Positions 57,659 to 64,000 of a stretch of DNA of 64,000 nt are shown here, one piece after another (the first letter of the stretch is position 1; each line of letters starts with the position of its first letter). The stretch is taken from assembly GCA_930367215.1 (NCBI GenBank), contig OV884057.1:252701426-252765425 (forward strand), given 5' to 3'. The stretch is from Pollenia angustigena (lineage: Eukaryota > Arthropoda > Insecta > Diptera > Polleniidae). A program made the translations under genes and the position numbers. Below the pieces are notes generated by a model, which had not been told where the DNA came from, made no database searches, and saw nothing but the letters and a program-made list of their open reading frames with translations.

Positions 57659-58117
57659 TTATTGTTGTTGAGCATGTACTTCTTGTCCCCCGCGATGTGC
57701 GCAAGTGTTGCTGCGATGTAAAAGTGTGTTATGTTCTCCGCAAACAGCGTTGCCGCAGACGAAGCAGTATGCCCGCGTTTTCCGCTGCCGCCCGTACTCA
57801 GAACGGCAAAGGCGACATGACGGCCTACTTGACCTAGCCGCAAACGATGGTGCAATGCCTTCCATCGGTCTTGGTAATACCTGCAATGAAAAAAAAAAAA
57901 TAAAACACAAATAAATACATATTCTATTCTTGAATTTGAAGATGTTTTTCTTACCCTGACATCGAATGCTTCTATCGCATTGCGTATCCTTGGATATGAG
58001 GTTATATGGTTGTTCAGGGCACGTTCTTCGATAACGTGTACTACGGCGTACAACAATTTCAGCAACGTCCAAATTACTTGCATCTGCCATATTTATATTT
58101 TTGTTTCTATCACACAC
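57659..58117 (-). pseudogene. piggyBac-type cysteine-rich C-terminal remnant with probable intron
   Basis: The strongest coding signal in the window. The end of the frame has SCRLCRSEYGRQRKTRAYCF, then VCGNAVCGEH and NTC: the C..C / C..C / C..H / C spacing of the piggyBac C-terminal cysteine-rich domain. Upstream, a GTAAGA donor (57954) and a pyrimidine-rich TTTCATTGCAG acceptor (57881) bound a 74-bp intron. Splicing joins, in phase, the frame starting MQVIWTLLKL (58083) and ending IEAFDVR to VLPRPMEGIAPSF. The alternative start MADASNLDVAEIVVRR (58090) would meet a stop after splicing. The catalytic domain is missing. Confidence 0.6.
57881..57954 (-). other. Probable 74-bp intron in the piggyBac-like remnant
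   Basis: A GTAAGA donor and a poly-pyrimidine tract ending TTGCAG on the minus strand. Removing it restores one frame across the join. Confidence 0.55.
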
Positions 58118-58515
58118 GATTTTACTCTTCGCTCTCTAAACTTTGACTGATTTGGTCTACGAAACTACAACTTCTTTTATACTCTTTCGTACGTCTACCT
58201 GAACTCAAAGAGATTTAGGGATTACTTCATCATCATTATAATTTTTTGTTTTTATCATCATCCCTAATGTCTTTGAGTTTAGGTCTTTGTGTTCAGAACA
58301 AGTAAATTATGTGTTGAAACAATAAAAAAATTATAATGATGCCCAAAAACATGCATTTATTAGTGAAATTCAGTACAAGGTCCATACGGACCTATTCACA
58401 CGTCCGCGTACTATTCTCACTAACACTTAATAACTCCTAAAGTAATGATCCGATCGGCTTAATTTTTATTCCTAAAGATGCGCAACAAAATACTATTGGA
58501 ATACAGAGTAACTTT

Positions 58516-58529
58516 GGGGGGGGGGGGGG
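58516..58529 (+). repeat. Run of 14 G
   Basis: An uninterrupted G tract in otherwise AT-rich DNA, 79 bp from the right end of the piggyBac-like element. Confidence 0.95.
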
Positions 58530-58612
58530 ATTGTAGTGGCCGAAGTAGGAGTAATTTCAGTTTGAAAAGGCAAAAAGCTCCCTTGGGACCTTCTCACTCA
58601 TCGGAGGGTTAA

Positions 58613-61084
58613 AACAAAAACAAGAAGAATTTTTTGAGAAAGAGATAAAAATGTTGTTAACCACATACAAAAAGAACATTTTAAAAAAATTGCATCTATT
58701 TCTAAAGTTGCGACATGACACCTATCATATAAATTAAAATTCATATAAATTTTGTTTTTGAAAATAAAATTCTCTTTCAAGCTATTATTCGTGTGCAGCA
58801 TTGACAATTTTTCAAATGTTTCCTTTAACATAACTTATCGCGTTTTCTTTAAGATTTGATATTTTTACAAGTAAAACTGGGATTTATAATTCTTATTCGC
58901 TTAATAAATTTGTTTGCATAATATCTTAAGTTTTTCTAAAATCTTTGGATGAAGTTTCCTGACGATCTGGCTTAAGCAACCAGTAAATCAATAGTATGAA
59001 ATGGAATTTTAGCACATTTAAACGAAACCTTGTTAATTGATTTTTTGAATCTCAAGAAAAACTTTGAAATAGTTAAACTAGTTGGCCAAACTTTTAATAA
59101 AAAAAATATATTCAAAGTAAAGGAAAAAGTGTAAAAATCACTTTCATTCCATTCACTAACTTTTATAACGATAATTGTATCGTTAAAATAAAAATATAAC
59201 GTAAATTAAGCGTAAATTTATTTACTTTAAGCAGTATTTTTTCGTTATAAAGGCGACAATAATTAACATGGTGTTTTTTAAATCGATAAAGTGTATTTTG
59301 TGTTAAGAAGGGCTTTTGAGTATTTGGCATTCGCGTATTTTGACATTATGCAGACAGAAATGTCACATGATATTAAATTAAATAAGTACATTAAATAAAT
59401 ATGCTATCGTTAAAAAGAATTTGCAGAATCACACTATTGTTACTGCAAGCGAATATATACATATGTCCACAAATATAACGATTAAAATTAGTGAATCGCA
59501 CTACAGACTGATATTTACGAATTATAAAAACTAAAGAGGTTTTCCATGTACAGGAATGTCTGTGACTAGTGTTGTGCTTTCCTCGCTCTTACCAATAATC
59601 TAAGACTTTCTGTAAGAAAACTTTTATAGTGTTAAACTTGACTAAGTGGCATGTGTATTCCTCTAAATAAACTACATGTTTAAACATCAAAAGATTTACC
59701 CAACTGTGAGTGTGGAGTGTGTTCAGAGTTTTTAATGATGCACCCCCCAATATAAATGCTGGCTTCTTTAGTTGGTTCCTTATTTCGTGGGCTCCCTATT
59801 TCTGATTGTTCTGTTACAAAAAAAGGGACAATCTTTGGACACTTGACTATTTACTAGAGATCGGAAAAGATAAAACAAAAATTGTTGGCACCACTCTTTA
59901 TTTTAAGTATTTTTTCACAAAATTTAAATATGAAATCTTTGAGTTTTAAACAACTTTAATAATTTTTGATACATAATCAAATCTCCCTCCTGCTTTCACC
60001 CTTCCAAAATGTTTCGACAGTCTGTTTATCAATGAAATGTTTCATTGTTTCCTGTTGTTTTTCTGACAGCTAAAAAGTTAAGCAAATTATAATGAAATTT
60101 TTGTAGTTATTGTTGTCTTGTGATATTTATTCGTTTGCAATTAAATTCTTTTACATTTAAATTAACTTAACTTTTTTTAGCTTATGATAATAATAAGGAA
60201 AATTACAATTTCAATTAACATAATTTCATTTGAGTCACAAACTCATCCCACAAGTAGGAATTTTAATAAGTTTAATTAAAAACTGATTTAAGTTTAATAT
60301 CTGCCGCTTCGTTTGAGTAGGTGGTAAAACAGCATCAGATGTGCTGTAGAGCGAAAAGTAGTTGAAATTTTTTTTTTTTGTGATTTACGTGAGAATCATA
60401 GGAGAAAATACAAAAACAATTCTAAAGTGTACGTCTGTTAAGGAGGAGGTCTACACCACGCGTTCAATGCGATGATTCATTTATGCATCAGTGAAAAATT
60501 GTATTGACTAGTGAAGTAGGTTTATATATTTGCTATTTTTTTTATATTCTACTTTTGCACTCATCTTAAAAAAGTTAATAATTAGAACAAAACTTTTAAC
60601 CTAATGTTTATGACATGTCAGTTTTTCTGAAGATTTCGTTAAGCAGTCCTTTATTAGCATTGAGAAATAAGAAAATTGCAACGATTAAACTCCTCGTGCC
60701 CATTTGATGTTTTAATTTAAAATTGTTATCATATAAAAACCAATTAAACTAAATTATTAACTGCCTTCTGCTAAAAAAAAATATACGTTAGTTTACCGAT
60801 AGCTAAAGGTAGAATTTATCGGCCGTATATAAATTGTTCTATTATTACAACTTGACTTAGGGTGGGTTTTTGAGATCTCCGTTCAACTAGGTTATGTTAA
60901 TCCGAAAACAGCTTTGTACCGCCAATACCAAGTTTGTTTACATAATTTTGACGGAACAGCTTCGTTCTGTTAAAAATTTTGGTCTTTAATGATACATATA
61001 ATAAAAAAAATCACATATCGCCAAGAAAATTTGAGCTTAAGACTACGTTAAACTATGTTTCAACATAATCCACATCTCAGGAAT
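58613..61084. other. Unassigned AT-rich DNA
   Basis: About 2.5 kb without recognised repeats or genes. This may be the oldest or least repetitive part of the window. Confidence 0.45.
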
Positions 61085-62038
61085 AAATTAAAATGTAATT
61101 GTAAGTTCATTTAATTTTTACTGTCAAAAAGTCAACCTCGAATTCCGTAAAACAGATGAATATTCAGTTATCTTATATAAATTAATTGTCAAAAAATTAA
61201 CTACATATTCCGTAAAAACAAATAAATTTGCAGTTATTTTATAAAATTTTACTGTCAAAAATTCAACGCCATATTCAGTAAAAACAATTAAATATTCAGT
61301 TATTTTATATAATTTAACTACCAAAAATTAATTTTTACTTATCTATAAAAAATGAATTGCTTGTTTTGTGAAAGTAGTTCCCATTTTCTATTTTTTAATA
61401 TAATTTAGTTCAATACATCAAATTTTAAAAGTAAAATAACTGCGAAGCCATATCGGTCATGCTGATAGTGTCTTATAATTGAGAGTTCTTCAGTAAACAA
61501 AGTGGTCAGTACAACAAAAGTAAAACAAACGTGTGTAACAGGGTAAGTAAATAATAATATTCTCCCTCTATCGCTTATAAGAAAAACAAGCGGACAGGTG
61601 TCTGTCTGGTATTTTTTAGAAATTCGGCTCTTTTGTGGAGTAAACGAAAATTACTGAATTTAATAAAATAACTGAATATTTAATTGTTTTTACTGAATAT
61701 GGGGTTAATTTTTTGACAGTATAGTTTTAAAAAATAACTGAATATTTAATTGTTTTTACTGAATATGGGGTTAATTTTTGACAGTATAGTTTTAAAAAAT
61801 AACTGAATATTTAATTGTTTTTACTGAATGTGGTGTTGAATTTTTGACAATAAAATTTTACAAAATACCTGAATATTTATTTGATATTACGGAATATGTT
61901 GTTGAATTTTTGACAGTAAAAATTAAATGAACCTTTTGTAAAAAAATAATGAAAAATAAGTAGACCGGTTTTTAATTGAATTTTCATTTATTTTATATTA
62001 CAATTTCAGTTAATTTTACGTACAGAATATTGTGAGTG
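61085..62038. mobile_element. TA MITE, CACTCACA family, left-truncated copy
   Basis: The right end TACAGAATATTGTGAGTG is followed by TA (62039-62040). The left terminus is missing. The body matches 38450-39309. The right arm has four units of about 65 bp (61670-61930) against about two in the other copy. Confidence 0.75.
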
Positions 62039-62237
62039 TAGACTTTAATGACAAAAGACCAACAAGTTAAGATAATTTTCCAATTGGGTCTTCTACATTT
62101 TGCCCATAAAGCTGTGATTTACTTCTGTTACTTAAGTCTATTGCATGAGTGAGTTTTGGAATTTCATAAATATTTAATCGGTGCACAGTTAGAAATAATT
62201 GTAATGTTATGCAATATACATTACTTTATAATTATGT

Positions 62238-62241
62238 TTAA
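62238..62241 (+). repeat. TTAA target site, left
   Basis: Directly outside the terminal CCCATTAATGACTG. The right partner has drifted to CTCA (62639-62642). Confidence 0.6.
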
Positions 62242-62638
62242 CCCATTAATGACTGATGGGTATTTAAATACCCAAAAACAGAGCCTTCGTAGAAAAATTC
62301 TGGCTAACTTCAGGTAAGAGGTATCGGAAATTGGTTTTTACAGAAAGATAAAGAAAGGATAGGACTACTTAAACAAATTTTTTTAATTTAAATTTTGCCC
62401 ACTTTAATTGGGTAAGTTAGCGGCTTAAAAGTAAGCAATTTTTAATATTTGGAAAAAGTGAACGACAACGGCTCTGAAAAATTGGGAGAGTGGAAAATCG
62501 CAAAACCCTCTTGGTGACTTAAAGCCTTAGGCATGCTCTGCTTTGGAAAAAAATATTAGCTAAATTGGGCCAATAACGTTGGATACAGGCTTGATTCAAT
62601 GACATGGGTATTTAAATACCCACTTCGCTGTCAGAGGG
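62242..62638. mobile_element. piggyBac-like MITE with GGGTATTTAAATACCC palindromes
   Basis: CCC at the left and GGG at the right. The 16-bp perfect palindrome GGGTATTTAAATACCC occurs at 62258-62273 and 62606-62621, 16 and 17 bp from the two ends. TTAA is intact only on the left. Confidence 0.7.
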
Positions 62639-62757
62639 CTCAAAACACATATAATTTTTTTAATTTGTTGGCAATTAAAAATGCGTTGTTTATGTAAAAT
62701 GAAATATTTATAAGTAAAAAATAAAGAAAATATCACAACTGTGATCGATTCTTGAGA

Positions 62758-63100
62758 TTATTTTATCTTTTTAATGTTTTTTGGTTCACCAGCAAGAAAC
62801 TGTGCAAAACAAGCCTTTGGGTGTAACTTAAATTTGCATTTTGTACAATGTGAATTCGTCGGATGATTATTTAATTGTCGTATGTGGATACAAATTACAT
62901 ACGACATACGACAATTAAATAATCAACCGACGACCGACGAATTGTACAATGTGTGAAACTTTTGCCTGACATTGTCCACAACGGCCAAGCTTAATAATTT
63001 GGCTTATCATATGGTCAAAGTTATCCATGCGCTTTGACATTTCTTGTGCATTTGTGACAACTTTTTCGGTTACACGAACACTATTATAAGGAACGCTCAC
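62758..63100 (-). pseudogene. piggyBac-type C-terminal remnant split by an inverted repeat
   Basis: The minus strand reads IIKLGRCGQCQAKVSH (about 63000-62945). An inverted repeat intervenes, then NSHCTKCKFKLHPKACFAQF and GEPKNIKKIK to a stop at 62758. Two C..C pairs and a final C with F fit the family's cysteine-rich ending. The catalytic part is absent. Confidence 0.5.
62840..62955. repeat. Inverted repeat inside the cysteine-rich remnant
   Basis: TTGTACAATGTGAATTCGTC and GATTATTTAATTGTCGTATG on the left mirror CATACGACAATTAAATAATC and GACGAATTGTACAATGTG on the right. Confidence 0.8.
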
Positions 63101-63449
63101 ACGAAATAAAATTGATTCATGATTGGAGTTCCTTCAGATTTTCTTACCATGCAGTTTAATTTCCAGGCAAACACCATACAAGCGTCCAAAGCATTAGTAA
63201 GAATGCCTCAGCTCTTTCGTATAAAATATAAGATACACATTTCACATTCCCTTCTATGACAACAGAGAACAGAAGAAGTAACATTTTTTGTTTTGTTTTT
63301 TTCGCACAAGTTAAAGCAAAAGAAAAGTTTTTTTTTGATACCGTTACCATTTTATGTAACTGTGAAAGAAGCAAGAGCAATTACAACGTGTGTAAAAAGG
63401 TATATGTAAGTATGGAATGTAGCGAGCAGGCCTTGTAAAAGGCCGATGT

Positions 63450-64000
63450 TGAATGCGAATTACACCTAACCGTCAAGTTTTTTCTGCATTTCATTTGACA
63501 TTTCTAAATTTCAGACTAACTCCATTTGCACCATGGAAAGATACACAATCGAGCAACGCGTTAATGTTATTCAGGCTTATTATGAAAATGGGCGTTCAAA
63601 TCAAAATGCATATCAGCTTTATTGTTGAGGCACATTTTCACCTCAGTGGATTCGTCAATAAAAAGAATTGCCGCATTTCGGCGAATGATAATCCAAGAGT
63701 GATTGTCACCCACAAAGAGTGACTGTTTTGAGCGGATTATGGGCAGGCGGCATCATCGGGCCGTATTTTTTTCCAAAATGAGACCGGTCAGGCAGTTACT
63801 GTGAATGGTGTTCGCTATCGTGAGATGATAACGAACTTTTGATGGCCCGAATTGGAAGATATGGATGTGGATGATATGTGGTTTCAACAGGACGGTGCCA
63901 CTTAGCTAACAAAACTAAGGCTCTTTTGCGCGACAAATTCAATGGCCGTGCTATCTCACGTGGTGGCGATGTCAATTGGCTGCCAAGATGATGTGATTTA
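63450..64000 (+). pseudogene. Mariner-family transposase relic, cut by window end
   Basis: It starts MERYTIEQRVNVIQAYYENG (ATG at 63533) and breaks at about residue 30. It continues in other frames with EAHFHLSGFVNKKNCRIS and NDNPRVIVTHKE. It then reads GLWAGGIIGPYFFQNETGQA and VNGVRYREM, then DDMWFQQDGAT, the motif with the second catalytic aspartate. The last readable part is INGR-like FNGRAISRGGDVNWLPR just before the window end. About 150 codons between the N-terminal and central parts are missing, with stops and frameshifts, so it is inactive. The same family left the deleted copy at 21416-21818. Confidence 0.8.

Larger units (their letters stand above)
57457..58608 (-). mobile_element. 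piggyBac-like element with intact TTAA flanks
   Basis: CCCTCCTATGAGTGACAG at the left and, complemented, CCCTCCGATGAGTGAGAAGG at the right are both beside TTAA (57453-57456 and 58609-58612). A minus-strand coding remnant with an intron-like segment lies at 57659-58117. A run of 14 G lies at 58516-58529. Confidence 0.88.

Noticed and set aside
1..64000. A CRISPR array or bacterial defence system
   Set aside because: No regularly spaced identical repeats with unique spacers and no operon-like coding. All signs point to an insect genome.

Overview
The window is very AT-rich and carries almost no protein-coding information. It looks like intergenic, intronic or heterochromatic DNA from a large, repeat-filled insect genome, most likely a higher fly. 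The basis is the mixture of element types: Helentron-associated repeats with a TTCGGC..GCCGAA hairpin, piggyBac-like elements at TTAA, mariner relics of the MERYTIEQRV type, hAT-like and TA-target MITEs, and tRNA-derived SINEs. No intact host gene was found. Apart from a few short stretches that match transposase families, I treat the open reading frames here as chance.

Layout. 1-2.1 kb: a tRNA-derived SINE and a small inverted repeat. 2.15-4.54 kb: a 2.4-kb foldback element with a 6-bp target duplication. 5.3-7.75 kb: two Helentron-associated elements (HINEs). 7.93-9.41 kb: a piggyBac-like element holding a third HINE piece. 11.46-12.60 kb: a hAT-like element with an exact 8-bp duplication. 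13.29-16.18 kb: a HINE split by a 2-kb piggyBac-like element that carries transposase debris, a SINE and a 56-bp perfect palindrome. 16.9-17.7 kb: a 235-bp direct duplication that includes a second SINE type. 18.5-21.2 kb: foldback elements, one split by a piggyBac-like element. 21.4-21.8 kb: an internally deleted mariner. 25.5-29.2 kb: a broken transposase-like gene (possibly RAG1/Transib-related) split by nested foldback elements.

29.6-31.7 kb: a foldback element with a 9-bp duplication, itself carrying a TA-target MITE. 32.1-32.7 kb: a palindromic MITE. 33.2-34.6 kb: a CAGTGTTCG repeat and a long 8-bp tandem array. 34.66-36.03 kb: the best-preserved HINE, with six 153-bp tandem units. 36.8-39.3 kb: nested MITEs. 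42.78-49.73 kb: a 6.9-kb composite bounded by hAT-like ends, containing an inverted pair of TA MITEs around a second hAT-like foldback element. 50.6-52.8 kb: a HINE split by a TA MITE, plus a foldback element. 53.15-54.54 kb: a decayed transposase. 55.0-58.6 kb: further foldbacks and a piggyBac-like element with a spliced cysteine-rich remnant. 61.1-64.0 kb: a TA MITE, a piggyBac-like MITE and C-terminal relic, and a mariner relic that runs off the window.

The biology visible is transposon on transposon. Several insertions can be timed because another copy in the window preserves the empty target site. A recurring theme is elements whose arms are arrays of one short motif, with a different motif in each family.
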